Shown: piece by piece, positions 29,984-40,190 of the stretch
Layout: the number at the start of each line of letters is the position of its first letter
How positions within the stretch are numbered: the first letter of the stretch is position 1
NCBI GenBank assembly: GCA_022800755.1
Contig: JAAWQX010000030.1
Span: 28,372 to 92,371 of the forward strand
DNA: 64,000 nt
Origin: Oscillospiraceae bacterium
Lineage (GTDB): Bacteria > Bacillota > Clostridia > Oscillospirales > Oscillospiraceae
Direction of reading: 5' to 3'
Program-made: the position numbers and the translations under genes
Notes under the pieces: model-generated
The model's database searches: none
Seen by the model: only the letters and a program-made list of their open reading frames with translations
Told to the model about the DNA's origin: nothing

Positions 29984-31012
29984 ATGGCGAAAAGGCAATT
30001 AAATCTAATATCCGCCATCAAAGATGGTGTGATCACCCAAATTTCAGAAGTACCAAGCGGGCTAAAATGTGGATGTATATGTCCAGCCTGCGGAGCACAA
30101 CTTGTAGCAAAAAAAGGCTCAAAAATGGTGCACCATTTTGCCCATCACGCCGGGCAAAACTGTGAGTATGGGTACGAATCTTCACTACATCTAGCTGCAA
30201 AAGCGATTCTATCGAAAGCAAAAAAGATGATGATTCCAGCTGTATACGTGTCTTTTCCAAACTCCAATAAAAATGACGAGCTAATCAGCGATGCAAAAGA
30301 AATTGCTATTGACTCTGTTGAATTAGAGAAACGGTTTGGAGATGTAATTCCCGATATTGTCATCCACTCTGGAGGGAAGCAATTCTTTGTAGAAATATTC
30401 GTTACACATCGAATTGATGAATCAAAGCTCAAGAAACTCCAATCAGCTAATATTTCAACTATAGAGATTGATTTAAGCAGAAAGGACACAACAATCACTG
30501 CCGAAGAACTAACCGGCATTCTCTTAAACGACAGCGAGGAGAAAACTTGGAAGTATAACGTCATTGCCAATAAGTATCTCCAACGCTTTTATCAAATCAG
30601 CGATCAAAAAGAACTGACATCAAGAGGCTTTGCATTACAGATTGATGATTGTCCTATCAAATCGCGGACATGGAAGGGAAAGCATTACGCTAATTTTATA
30701 GATGACTGCCTATATTGCAAATATTGTATTTCTACAGCTTATAACGGCTTCATTCTTTGCTCCGGCAGAGCAAGAGTCTCAACAATTGGTGACTTTGGAA
30801 TTCCAGAATGTGAACGTGTAAAAAACAGTGATATTGAAATCGATACAGGAAAAACAGACCGCCTTTTGAACAGCATCTGTCCAAATTGTGGCAACAGGCT
30901 GGTTGAAAGAAGGAGTAAATATGGAACATTTTGGGGATGCCGTAGCTATCCGCATTGCAGATTTACGGCATCCGTTGATTCAGAAACAGGGGAGATCCTG
31001 ACAAAATCATAA
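29984..31012 (+). CDS. CoiA-like protein: Zn ribbon, PD-(D/E)XK-like nuclease region, C-terminal topoisomerase-type Zn finger
   Basis: CICPACGAQLVAKKGSKMVHHFAHH; PDIVIHSGGKQFFVEI; CPNCGNRLVERRSKYGTFWGCRSYPHCRFT. Confidence 0.75.
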   Translation: MAKRQLNLISAIKDGVITQISEVPSGLKCGCICPACGAQLVAKKGSKMVHHFAHHAGQNCEYGYESSLHLAAKAILSKAKKMMIPAVYVSFPNSNKNDELISDAKEIAIDSVELEKRFGDVIPDIVIHSGGKQFFVEIFVTHRIDESKLKKLQSANISTIEIDLSRKDTTITAEELTGILLNDSEEKTWKYNVIANKYLQRFYQISDQKELTSRGFALQIDDCPIKSRTWKGKHYANFIDDCLYCKYCISTAYNGFILCSGRARVSTIGDFGIPECERVKNSDIEIDTGKTDRLLNSICPNCGNRLVERRSKYGTFWGCRSYPHCRFTASVDSETGEILTKS

Positions 31013-31040
31013 ACTATCCAAGCCTATTGGAGGTGTCAGC

Positions 31041-32867
31041 ATGAAAGATCGAAACAAATACCGCGGCTGTCTCATCGGCGGTGCTACCGGTGACGCTCTA
31101 GGCTATGCCGTAGAGTTTCTGCAATATGACACCATCTTGAAACACTACGGAAAAAACGGCATTACGGAATACGACCGCAAAAAAGGCGTTGCACTAATCT
31201 CCGATGACACGCAGATGGCCCTGTTTACTGCTGATGCGTTGCTTATGGATGCTCCAAACGGAATGTCCTCTTATGTTGAGAACATCTACCATTGCTACTT
31301 AGATTGGTACCGCACACAAACGGAGACATATCCCGTCCAAGACAACACATCCCGTTCCAGACTACTGAAGACACCGGAATTATTCTCCCGCCGAGCGCCG
31401 GGAAACACCTGTCTAGCCGCACTGGGAAGTAAAAAATTCGGCACCATCGAACAGCCCATCAATCAAAGCAAAGGCTGCGGCGGCGTCATGCGGGTAGCCC
31501 CCATCGGATTGCGCTTTAACAATGAAACTTTCTCAATTAAAGAAATCGACCAACTTGGCGCAGCGGCCGCCGCTCTGACCCACGGTCACGACTTGGGGTA
31601 TTTGCCGGCGGCAGCGCTGGTCCATATCATCCATTTGGTATCCCACAGCGATATCCCGCTCCGAGACGCTGTGACAGATATGCGTGAAACGCTCCCCCAT
31701 CAGTTCCCTGCCTCAGCTCATTTACAGATTCTGCTTAATCTAATCGACCGCGCAATTGCATTGGCAAATTCCGATCTGCCGGATGTGGGTGCTATTGAGC
31801 AGTTAGGAGAAGGCTGGGTTGCCGAGGAAACGCTGGCCATTGCGCTATACTGTGCGTTAAAATACGAGAGTAATTTTGACCGGGCGCTCATTGCCGCAGT
31901 AAACCACAACGGCGACAGTGATTCCACCGGCGCCGTCACCGGGAATATCCTCGGCGCATATCTCGGACTGGACTCTATCCCGGAAAAATACTTGGACGGA
32001 CTGGAATTGAAAGATCTTATCCTCGAAACAGCCGATGCGCTGTATGACAGTCAGCCGTCTAATCATCAGGAAACGACTGTCATCCTTTTCCCCGGACTGG
32101 AGCAGTTGAAAAATACCATGGAAAAACTGAAAACAGAACTTTCCATGTTGGTACTGGAACGGGATGAACTGCGGTTTGTGATTTGCAAAAACATAGAAAC
32201 CGCTTATATGCTAAAGCTGGGGGCCTTGGAACATCGGGCTTACGAAGCTCAATGCAAAGCCCTGCGCCTGAAGCGAAAGATCGAGCTAATCCAAGCTAAG
32301 AAAAACCGTCAAGAGCCTGTAAAACTGAAAGAAATCGAGGTAGTGTTGGATCAGGAGTTCGCAGAATACCAGACAAAATTAGACGAGCAAATCAGGCAAA
32401 TGAACGAAGCAATTGAGCGCAGTCAGGGGGATCTCCTCACACCAGACGAAATCAAAGAACTCAAAAAGCTGTACCGGAGCATCGTTAAGGCGTTGCATCC
32501 CGATTTGAACCCCGAAGTTACGGATAGCCAGTTTCGACTGTTTGAAAATGCCGTAACCGCATATGAAAACGGTGACTTGTCTACTATGAGAATCATTAGT
32601 GAAATGATGAGTCCCCCTGCTGTTTTCATACAGCCAGAGGATGCGCTTCGCCAGCTGAATGAGGAAAAACGGCGGTTGGAAGAGCGTCTTTCTGAGCTCC
32701 AAACGCAAATCGAGCAGATTAAACGTACATATCCTTATACCCTGGCAGAATATGTGGATGACCCAAAGAAGGCAGAGGAACGGCAGAAAGAATTAAACGA
32801 AATTTTAGAATATTACCAGCAGTGTATTTCCCTTTACGAGGAACGCATCAAAAACTTATTGAGGTGA
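31041..32867 (+). CDS. ADP-ribosylglycohydrolase with coiled-coil/J-domain-like C-terminal region
   Basis: YRGCLIGGATGDALGYAVEF...SDDTQMALFTADALL; C-terminal ELKKLYRSIVKALHPDLNPEVTD (HPD). Confidence 0.8.
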   Translation: MKDRNKYRGCLIGGATGDALGYAVEFLQYDTILKHYGKNGITEYDRKKGVALISDDTQMALFTADALLMDAPNGMSSYVENIYHCYLDWYRTQTETYPVQDNTSRSRLLKTPELFSRRAPGNTCLAALGSKKFGTIEQPINQSKGCGGVMRVAPIGLRFNNETFSIKEIDQLGAAAAALTHGHDLGYLPAAALVHIIHLVSHSDIPLRDAVTDMRETLPHQFPASAHLQILLNLIDRAIALANSDLPDVGAIEQLGEGWVAEETLAIALYCALKYESNFDRALIAAVNHNGDSDSTGAVTGNILGAYLGLDSIPEKYLDGLELKDLILETADALYDSQPSNHQETTVILFPGLEQLKNTMEKLKTELSMLVLERDELRFVICKNIETAYMLKLGALEHRAYEAQCKALRLKRKIELIQAKKNRQEPVKLKEIEVVLDQEFAEYQTKLDEQIRQMNEAIERSQGDLLTPDEIKELKKLYRSIVKALHPDLNPEVTDSQFRLFENAVTAYENGDLSTMRIISEMMSPPAVFIQPEDALRQLNEEKRRLEERLSELQTQIEQIKRTYPYTLAEYVDDPKKAEERQKELNEILEYYQQCISLYEERIKNLLR

Positions 32868-32871
32868 TATA

Positions 32872-33270
32872 ATGAGTGATCTGATCACCACGGGTAGCGG
32901 CGGATTGATGGGGCTGCTCCACGGTCAAGGTGGGGAACTGGCAATCCCCACGCCATTTGAAAAGGACATTTTTCTGTTCGATACTTATGTGGTCGGAACG
33001 ACATACGTGGAAGGCATGGAAGAACTGGAACCCCATTTGAACATTGATGACCGTCTGAACTTTTTCCGGGAACCGGACAATCACTACGACCCACAAGCCA
33101 TTGTCATCAAGACCCAAGAGGGTGTCAAAATCGGTTACGTCCCTCGGCAGGACAATGTGATTTTTGCCCGGCTGATGGACGCAGGGAAGCTCCTATTCGG
33201 AAAAATCACCGGGAAAGAGAAAAAGGGTAAATGGGTAAAAATCGCTATCAAAGTTTATTTGCATGAATGA
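32872..33270 (+). CDS. HIRAN-domain protein
   Basis: GTTYVEGMEELEPHLNIDDRLNFFREPDNHYDPQAIVIKTQEGVKIGYVPRQDNVIFARLMDAG. Confidence 0.85.
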   Translation: MSDLITTGSGGLMGLLHGQGGELAIPTPFEKDIFLFDTYVVGTTYVEGMEELEPHLNIDDRLNFFREPDNHYDPQAIVIKTQEGVKIGYVPRQDNVIFARLMDAGKLLFGKITGKEKKGKWVKIAIKVYLHE

Positions 33271-33310
33271 TACAGAGTGCGTCGTGTTTCCACGACGCAC
33301 TCTGTATCAT
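33267..33310. terminator. 20-bp perfect inverted repeat, bidirectional terminator
   Basis: ATGATACAGAGTGCGTCGTG-TTTC-CACGACGCACTCTGTATCAT between convergent genes. Confidence 0.75.
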
Positions 33311-33321
33311 TAGTGAAACGA

Positions 33322-35874
33322 TCACATTCTCCGCAGGAACGGAATCATCACATCATAAAAACGCTTGCTCCACTCCGCATGAAACTCTGCCATTGCCGGC
33401 CAATCTGTTTCATTTTCTATGCTCACACCGCTCATATGGCAGGCAATAAACGACCCTTTTGTAGCGTCCTTACGCTGCCAGTCAAGGGGAATACCGAGTT
33501 CTTGTTCAATAACCTTTCGGTTCTGCATTAAATAATCAAATGCCGTTTTATTCTTCACCTGATCGGAATTCCCTAAAAAGATTTCAACCCTGGCCTCATT
33601 GTAATTCGCCACACAGTTGATACTAAATCCATTCATGCCGAAAAATCCGCTGATCCAATTGAATTTTGTCGGATTCACATTTGAGAATGCCTGTCCACCG
33701 TGCCTCTCCTTAATGATTGGGAGTGCATAGGCCCAATACCGCCGCCTTAACGAATAGCGAGTATCTGCAAACGCTTCATCCGAAAAATCACCATCTTCAA
33801 GATAAAATACAAGATCCGCAGGTTCAGCGTCGTAAAGCTTAAATAAGCGTCTAAGCAGTGATAATTTGAGATCTGTGCTGGTGTTCTTCTCTACATAAAT
33901 CCCGTGTTCAATTTCGATTGCGCTTCTAAGCGCTTCTTTCCTGTCACTTACATAAACAGAAAGTCCCGTATCGTCATTGCCATGCAACAGTCTCGTGAGT
34001 ACCAGAGGATTATCTTCATGAAGAATCCGCACAACTTGCTCAAACATATCAATCCAACTACTCACCGGCTGTTCTGTATTTTTATAACTGAACCGTGCGA
34101 TTTCTCTTCCGCTCAAGGAAATGTCATCATCCAATGAATAGGCGTCTTGCGGCTTCTCCGCGGGTTTGTAGTCTGTTACCGGCATTGGCCAAATCTTCAG
34201 TGCTTGATTCATCAAATGGCTAGTCCGCGCTTCCAATTCCGCCAAGCCCCACTTTTCTTGTGCCGCAATATATGTATTCATGCGAATTCCGCTCTCTTGA
34301 AAGCCATGAGGCATAGCTTTCTTCTCAGTGAAGGTACTGTTACTGTATTTTGAGTTGTATTCTGATGCAACAAGTGTAAGATTTGCAATACAGTGCAACC
34401 ATCGTTCATGAATCTGCTCATAATCTTCACCCAAAGCGTTTACCCATGCAGGTGATAAGTGCTGGGGCATGATATGCTCGATTGAGTAGGACCGGTCATC
34501 GATATGCCGATAGATATCTTTATCTTCCAGTGTATCGTAATTCTCAAAACGCTCTAAGATGTAAATTTTGTTCTTACTGTTCATGAGATAGACTTGGCGT
34601 ACCTCAAAAGCAGAAATAAACTCACTGTCATCCGGAAAACGTGTCCGCTCCTTTTTGGATGTCAACGCATATTTGAATTTCTCAACATATCGATCCGCAT
34701 TACCGTCGTAACGCATGATTTCTCTATGCAGAGCCACAAATGTCTTATTCAAAGTGTTCGTAGGCACATCACAAATCATTCTGCGGAACAAATAGCTCTC
34801 AGTGGTAAGAAAAATATCTGTTAATTCGGGCATGGTCAACGCTTTATCCTCATAAAGGCGCCATACCTCTAAGAAGAACGGCCTTGTGACGGTAGTTTCC
34901 AAGCGATTCAAGCGTTCAATACAAGCATCAAGGATTTTGCTCTCCTTACTCCCTTTGAGCAGATACGCATAGCGTCTGGCGTAATCCCGCAGTTCTTTGA
35001 GTAGTTCTTCTGTCCGGATTTTCTCGCCTTCAGCAAACGCAGTTTCAGCATAATCCTTAAACGCAAAATAAATCTTATTGAAAGGCGGCGTTTCTTGCCG
35101 TTTTACGCTCAAATAGTCTCGAATAAACGCGCTGACATCATAATGAACGTATTCCTCTATTGGGTTCCAGTATTTTTCGTAGAAATCATTTTGCTCGTTC
35201 GCAGGTAAGCCCATCAAGATATAATTTCGAATCTTGTCTCCTTCTGAAAGTGCTAACCCCGTCGAGTTTAGACTCTCAAAAATCAACTGTGGGTTATCAT
35301 CATTATTGAGCTTGATTTCTATGATCTCCAGCCGGCAGATTGCAGTGTACAATTCATCTATACTGATTTCCTGCTTTTGAATACGTTTATAAAAATAATC
35401 ATAGTTTGCTGTTAAGTTTGAATCTTTAATCCGCTCGGTTTCTCGATCAAAAAGACGTGTAAATGCGACTCGATCGTTCTTAACGGGCTTTAATTTTATT
35501 CTTGTTTCTTTCGGCTGCCATTTGTCAACAAGGTATGTCTCATAAATCAACTGTCCCAAAGATTGAGTTTCGGCAGAAAGTGCACCTTGTTCCAACAAGT
35601 TATACATTGCCAAGAACAATAGCGAAACGGTAGTCAAACGCTGCTGCCCATCAATCACAAGGAATTCTGTGTTTTGTCCATCAGGGTTGTATACAGAAAC
35701 AATACTGCCGAAAAAATGCGTCTTCCGCTGTTGGTGAATGATTTTGACCAAATCGTCATAGAGCTGCTTGCAGTTTTCTATATCCCAGTCATAGTTGCGC
35801 TGATATACGGGAATCACAAAACGCTTCTTTGCGCCCTCCATATATTCAATCAGTCTGCATTCCGACCCCTTCAT
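33322..35874 (-). CDS. DUF262/DUF1524 protein (GmrSD-like type IV restriction)
   Basis: FVIPVYQRNYDWD...VIDGQQRLTTVSLLFLAMYN; SIEHIMPQHLSPAW...NLTLVASEYNSKYSN HNH-like. Confidence 0.85.
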   Translation of the reverse strand: MKGSECRLIEYMEGAKKRFVIPVYQRNYDWDIENCKQLYDDLVKIIHQQRKTHFFGSIVSVYNPDGQNTEFLVIDGQQRLTTVSLLFLAMYNLLEQGALSAETQSLGQLIYETYLVDKWQPKETRIKLKPVKNDRVAFTRLFDRETERIKDSNLTANYDYFYKRIQKQEISIDELYTAICRLEIIEIKLNNDDNPQLIFESLNSTGLALSEGDKIRNYILMGLPANEQNDFYEKYWNPIEEYVHYDVSAFIRDYLSVKRQETPPFNKIYFAFKDYAETAFAEGEKIRTEELLKELRDYARRYAYLLKGSKESKILDACIERLNRLETTVTRPFFLEVWRLYEDKALTMPELTDIFLTTESYLFRRMICDVPTNTLNKTFVALHREIMRYDGNADRYVEKFKYALTSKKERTRFPDDSEFISAFEVRQVYLMNSKNKIYILERFENYDTLEDKDIYRHIDDRSYSIEHIMPQHLSPAWVNALGEDYEQIHERWLHCIANLTLVASEYNSKYSNSTFTEKKAMPHGFQESGIRMNTYIAAQEKWGLAELEARTSHLMNQALKIWPMPVTDYKPAEKPQDAYSLDDDISLSGREIARFSYKNTEQPVSSWIDMFEQVVRILHEDNPLVLTRLLHGNDDTGLSVYVSDRKEALRSAIEIEHGIYVEKNTSTDLKLSLLRRLFKLYDAEPADLVFYLEDGDFSDEAFADTRYSLRRRYWAYALPIIKERHGGQAFSNVNPTKFNWISGFFGMNGFSINCVANYNEARVEIFLGNSDQVKNKTAFDYLMQNRKVIEQELGIPLDWQRKDATKGSFIACHMSGVSIENETDWPAMAEFHAEWSKRFYDVMIPFLRRM

Positions 35875-36116
35875 ATCTTTTTCTCCTCACAATCGATTTG
35901 CAATGATCTATCAGTGACGTTCTAATTCTCTCTATGGGGTAATTATAGCACAATAGGCTCAGACTGTAAATCATTGTCATACGCCATGCGAACCCATTAC
36001 CAGAGCAATCAATCTATATGCAGGTCTAAAATACGGTTCTTGAAGTCGGTCGAAATTTGCGGTATACTTAAAATAGGAAGGTATACCGAGTTTTGACAGT
36101 AAGGGGGAACCCGTTA

Positions 36117-38864
36117 ATGACGCCTGAAGAAAAAGCCCGCTTGGTGATTGACCAAAAGCTGGAACAGTCCGGCTGGGTCATACAAGACATGAACCAGTTG
36201 AACCTGTCCGCTTCACTGGGCGTCGCTGTGCGGGAATTTCCAACCAGCACGGGTCCGGTTGACTATGCCCTCTTTATTGACGGAATCCCTGTCGGCATTG
36301 TGGAGGCGAAGCGGACAGAAAAGGGCGAAGATATTACCTCGGTGGAAGAGCAGTCCGCACGCTACGCACATAGCAAATTCAAGTGGATAAAAGCGGAGTA
36401 TGAGATTCGTTTTGCCTACGAAGCGACAGATAAACTGACCCGTTTCACGGATTATCAAGATATCAAATATCGTTCCCGGACAGTGTTTTCTTTCCACCGC
36501 CCAGAAACCTTACAGGCATTGCTGAACCAACCCGATACTATCCGCAATAACATGAAACGCTTCCCTCCTTTTGACACAACGGGGTTTCGTGACTGTCAGA
36601 TTCGCGCCATCTCTAATTTGGACCGCTCTTTCTCTGAAAACAGGCCAAAAGCGTTGGTGCAGATGGCTACGGGTGCTGGAAAAACCTTTACCGCTATTAC
36701 CGCCGCTTACCGTCTGCTGAAATACGGCAGAATGAACCGAATCCTTTTCCTCGTAGATACCCGAAATCTGGGAGAACAGGCAGAAAGGGAGTTTCTCGCC
36801 TATATCCCCAACGATGACCACAGACCGTTTTCTGATATTTACGGTGTGTATCGTTTGAAATCTTCCCGAATGCCCGCAAATACACAGGTCTATATCAGCA
36901 CCATACAACGGATGTACTCCATCCTAAAAGGCGAAGAACTGGATGACGCCACTGAAGAAGCGCCCTTAGACGAATATGTTACTGATGACAAAGCACCCAA
37001 AGAAGTGGTTTATAACGAAAAATATCCTCCGGAATTCTTCGACTGCATTATCGTGGACGAGTGTCACCGGTCGATCTACAATATCTGGAGTCAAGTACTG
37101 GAATACTTCGACGCATTCATCGTCGGTCTTACCGCCACGCCGGACAAGCGTACATTTGCTTTTTTCAATGAAAATGTTGTCAGCGAGTATTCCCGGGAAC
37201 AGGCAATCATTGACGGCGTCAATGTCGGAGAAGATATCTTTCTCATCGAGACAGACGTGGGACAGCACGGCGGATACATCGTAAAACAGCAGATCGAATA
37301 CCGGAACCGCCTGTCCCGCAAAAAGCGTTGGAAGCAGATGGACGAGGATGTTAATTATGTCCCGTCCCGACTGGACCGGGATATCGTCAACCTCAGCCAG
37401 ATACGGACTGTGATCCGGGCATTCAAAGAGAATTTGTATACCGCCCTGTTTCCCCGCAGGAGCGAAGTTCCCAAAACACTGATTTTCGCTAAGACTGACA
37501 GCCATGCGGATGACATTATCCAAATCGTTCGGGAGGAATTCGGCGAGGGAAATGACTTCTGTAAAAAAATCACATATTCCGCCGACAAGCCCGAAGCGCT
37601 GCTCTCCTCATTTCGGAACGACTACTATCCCCGTATTGCCGTGACTGTGGACATGATCGCCACTGGAGTAGATGTCAAGCCCCTTGAATGCTTGATTTTC
37701 ATGCGGGATGTACGGAGCAAAAACTATTTCGAGCAGATGAAAGGACGGGGTACCCGGGCGCTGAGCAAAGACGACCTGCAAAAGGTCACTCCTTCAGCGA
37801 CAGAGAACAAAGACCACTTTGTCATTGTGGACGCGGTGGGTGTGACAAAATCCAAGAAATCCGATACCCGTGCTTTGGAGCGCAATCCCTCTGTTTCTCT
37901 AAAAGAACTGATGCTCAACGTGGTCCTGGGCGCACGGGACGAGAATACTCTCACTTCTTTAGCCAATCGCATTGTACGTCTGAATGCAAAGATGAATTCT
38001 GCGGAGAAAAAAGAATTTCAGGAAATTGCCGGAATTTCTCCCGGACAAATAGCGCAGTCTTTGCTGGATGCCTTCGACCAGGATGTAATCGCGGCTCGTG
38101 CGGGCGTGACGCTGCCGGAAGACGGCGAACCCACTCCAGAGCAGAAAGTTCTGCTGGATGCCGCGCAAAAAGATTTGATTACCGCCGCTGTCGCGCCGTT
38201 TCATAAGCCTGAAGTGCGGGATCATATCGAGAATGTCCACCGGAACCACGAGCAGCTCATTGACAATGTGAATCTCGATACCGTTCTATTCGCGGGGTAC
38301 GATACCAACCAAGAAGAGACGGCGGATCGTATCATCAATACATTCCGTGCGTTCATTGAGGAGAACAAAGATGAGATTCTCGCGCTCCGAATCATTTACG
38401 GTCAGAAATACAAAGACCGCCCCATGGCGATTGCCCAGTTAAAGGCACTATATGAAAAGCTGACCGCCAAACATATCACCGTAGACCGGTTGTGGGATTG
38501 CTACGCCATTAAGCAGCCGGACAAGGTAAAGCGGAGTACGATGCTTCAGTTGACCGACCTCATTTCCATCATACGGTTTGAGATGGGCGCTGCGGAAAGC
38601 CTTACCCCCTTTTCCGAACGGGTCAATTATAATTTTCAGCAATGGGCGTTCCGACGCAATGCTGGCGCTGTCCACTTCACGGACGAGCAGATGGACTGGT
38701 TGCGGCTCATTAAAGACCACATCGCCGCGTCCTTGAGTGTAGAACCGACAGATTTGGACTTAAACCCCTTCGACCGCATGGGCGGACTGGGACGCTTCTA
38801 CGAGGTGTTCGGAGCGGATTATGAGAAAATTTTGCTGGAATTGAATGTGGAATTGGTGGCGTGA
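36117..38864 (+). CDS. hsdR: Type I restriction endonuclease subunit R
   Basis: VGIVEAKRT; QMATGAGKTFTA; DECHRSIYNIWSQVLEYFDAFIVGLTATP; MIATGVDVKPLECLIFMRDVRS. Confidence 0.95.
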   Translation: MTPEEKARLVIDQKLEQSGWVIQDMNQLNLSASLGVAVREFPTSTGPVDYALFIDGIPVGIVEAKRTEKGEDITSVEEQSARYAHSKFKWIKAEYEIRFAYEATDKLTRFTDYQDIKYRSRTVFSFHRPETLQALLNQPDTIRNNMKRFPPFDTTGFRDCQIRAISNLDRSFSENRPKALVQMATGAGKTFTAITAAYRLLKYGRMNRILFLVDTRNLGEQAEREFLAYIPNDDHRPFSDIYGVYRLKSSRMPANTQVYISTIQRMYSILKGEELDDATEEAPLDEYVTDDKAPKEVVYNEKYPPEFFDCIIVDECHRSIYNIWSQVLEYFDAFIVGLTATPDKRTFAFFNENVVSEYSREQAIIDGVNVGEDIFLIETDVGQHGGYIVKQQIEYRNRLSRKKRWKQMDEDVNYVPSRLDRDIVNLSQIRTVIRAFKENLYTALFPRRSEVPKTLIFAKTDSHADDIIQIVREEFGEGNDFCKKITYSADKPEALLSSFRNDYYPRIAVTVDMIATGVDVKPLECLIFMRDVRSKNYFEQMKGRGTRALSKDDLQKVTPSATENKDHFVIVDAVGVTKSKKSDTRALERNPSVSLKELMLNVVLGARDENTLTSLANRIVRLNAKMNSAEKKEFQEIAGISPGQIAQSLLDAFDQDVIAARAGVTLPEDGEPTPEQKVLLDAAQKDLITAAVAPFHKPEVRDHIENVHRNHEQLIDNVNLDTVLFAGYDTNQEETADRIINTFRAFIEENKDEILALRIIYGQKYKDRPMAIAQLKALYEKLTAKHITVDRLWDCYAIKQPDKVKRSTMLQLTDLISIIRFEMGAAESLTPFSERVNYNFQQWAFRRNAGAVHFTDEQMDWLRLIKDHIAASLSVEPTDLDLNPFDRMGGLGRFYEVFGADYEKILLELNVELVA

Positions 38865-38873
38865 GATAGCTTT

Positions 38874-40190
38874 ATGAATTTTACTGAATTAGTTGCCCCG
38901 AATGGATTGTTTTGTGATGGCGATTGGATTGAGAAAAAAGACCAAGACATACATGGCAATGTCAGGTTAATACAGCTTGCCGACATAGGCGTTGGCATTT
39001 TCAAGGATAAATCGTCAAAATACTTAACTGAGTGTAAGGCACAGGAACTCAACTGCACATACCTTCAAAAAGGTGACATTCTAATTGCCCGCCTGCCAGA
39101 ACCATTGGGACGAGCTTGTATTTTCCCACTTGATGGAAAATATATCACAGCGGTGGATATTGCAATCGTTAGAATCGACCGACATGATATTAGCCCAAAA
39201 TATGTGATGTATATGGTAAATTCGCCAGGTTTTCGTTCAGCAATAAAAGAGCACGAAAGCGGAACGACAAGAAAGCGAATCTCCCGAAAGAACCTAGATA
39301 AAATTCAATTTGATATTCCGCCCCTCCCAGAACAAGAGCGCATCGTTGCACGTATTGAGGAACTGTTCTCCCAGCTGGATGCTGGTGTGAACGAGCTGAA
39401 AACCGCAAAGGAGCGGCTGAAGGTGTACCGACAGGCGGTGCTGAAAGCGGCGTTTGAGGGGAGATATACCCATGAGTGGAGACATACTCATCCCCAGCAA
39501 TCACCAAAAAGTGATTTTAACAGCATTAAACTGCCTCACCCTGTTTTTAAAGATACTTCTGGTGATGAAAACGAAATTCCTTTATTCAAACCAAAATCGT
39601 GGAAAAAAGTAAGATTTGGCGAAATATTTGAAGTAGAAGTAGGAGCTACCCCCAGCAGGCGGGTAGTAGAATATTGGAATGGCGATATTCCTTGGGTAAG
39701 TAGTGGTGAAATTCATTTTGATGCCATTTCCAATACAAGAGAATGTATCACGCAAGACGGATTAAATCACGCCTCTACAAATGTCCAGCCCATTGGCACA
39801 GTTATGCTTGCTATGATTGGCGAGGGAAAAACGAGAGGGCAGGTTGCCTTACTGAATATTGAGGCTGCACATAACCAAAATACCGCCGCAATTTTAGTTT
39901 CAAAAACTCCATGCGTTCCAAAATATATTTATTATTTTTTGGTACTAAATTACGAAAATACGAGATGTGTCGGGTCTGGAAACAATCAGAAAGCGCTTAA
40001 TAAAGAACGAGTCCGGGCCTTGCGTTTTCCATTTGCCTCGTTTGCAGAGCAAGCCTTAATTGTACAAGAAATTGAATCTCGTTTATCTGTCTGCGACAGT
40101 ATTGAAAAAACGGTAGGCAGTGCTTTGCAGCAGGCAGAAGCCCTGCGACAGAGTATTTTGAAAAAAGCATTTGAATGGGGATTGATATAG
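38874..40190 (+). CDS. hsdS: Type I restriction specificity subunit S
   Basis: Two TRD-like halves; IPPLPEQERIVARIEELFSQLDAGVNELKTAKERLKVYRQAVLKAAFEG; ALRQSILKKAFEWGLI. Confidence 0.93.
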   Translation: MNFTELVAPNGLFCDGDWIEKKDQDIHGNVRLIQLADIGVGIFKDKSSKYLTECKAQELNCTYLQKGDILIARLPEPLGRACIFPLDGKYITAVDIAIVRIDRHDISPKYVMYMVNSPGFRSAIKEHESGTTRKRISRKNLDKIQFDIPPLPEQERIVARIEELFSQLDAGVNELKTAKERLKVYRQAVLKAAFEGRYTHEWRHTHPQQSPKSDFNSIKLPHPVFKDTSGDENEIPLFKPKSWKKVRFGEIFEVEVGATPSRRVVEYWNGDIPWVSSGEIHFDAISNTRECITQDGLNHASTNVQPIGTVMLAMIGEGKTRGQVALLNIEAAHNQNTAAILVSKTPCVPKYIYYFLVLNYENTRCVGSGNNQKALNKERVRALRFPFASFAEQALIVQEIESRLSVCDSIEKTVGSALQQAEALRQSILKKAFEWGLI

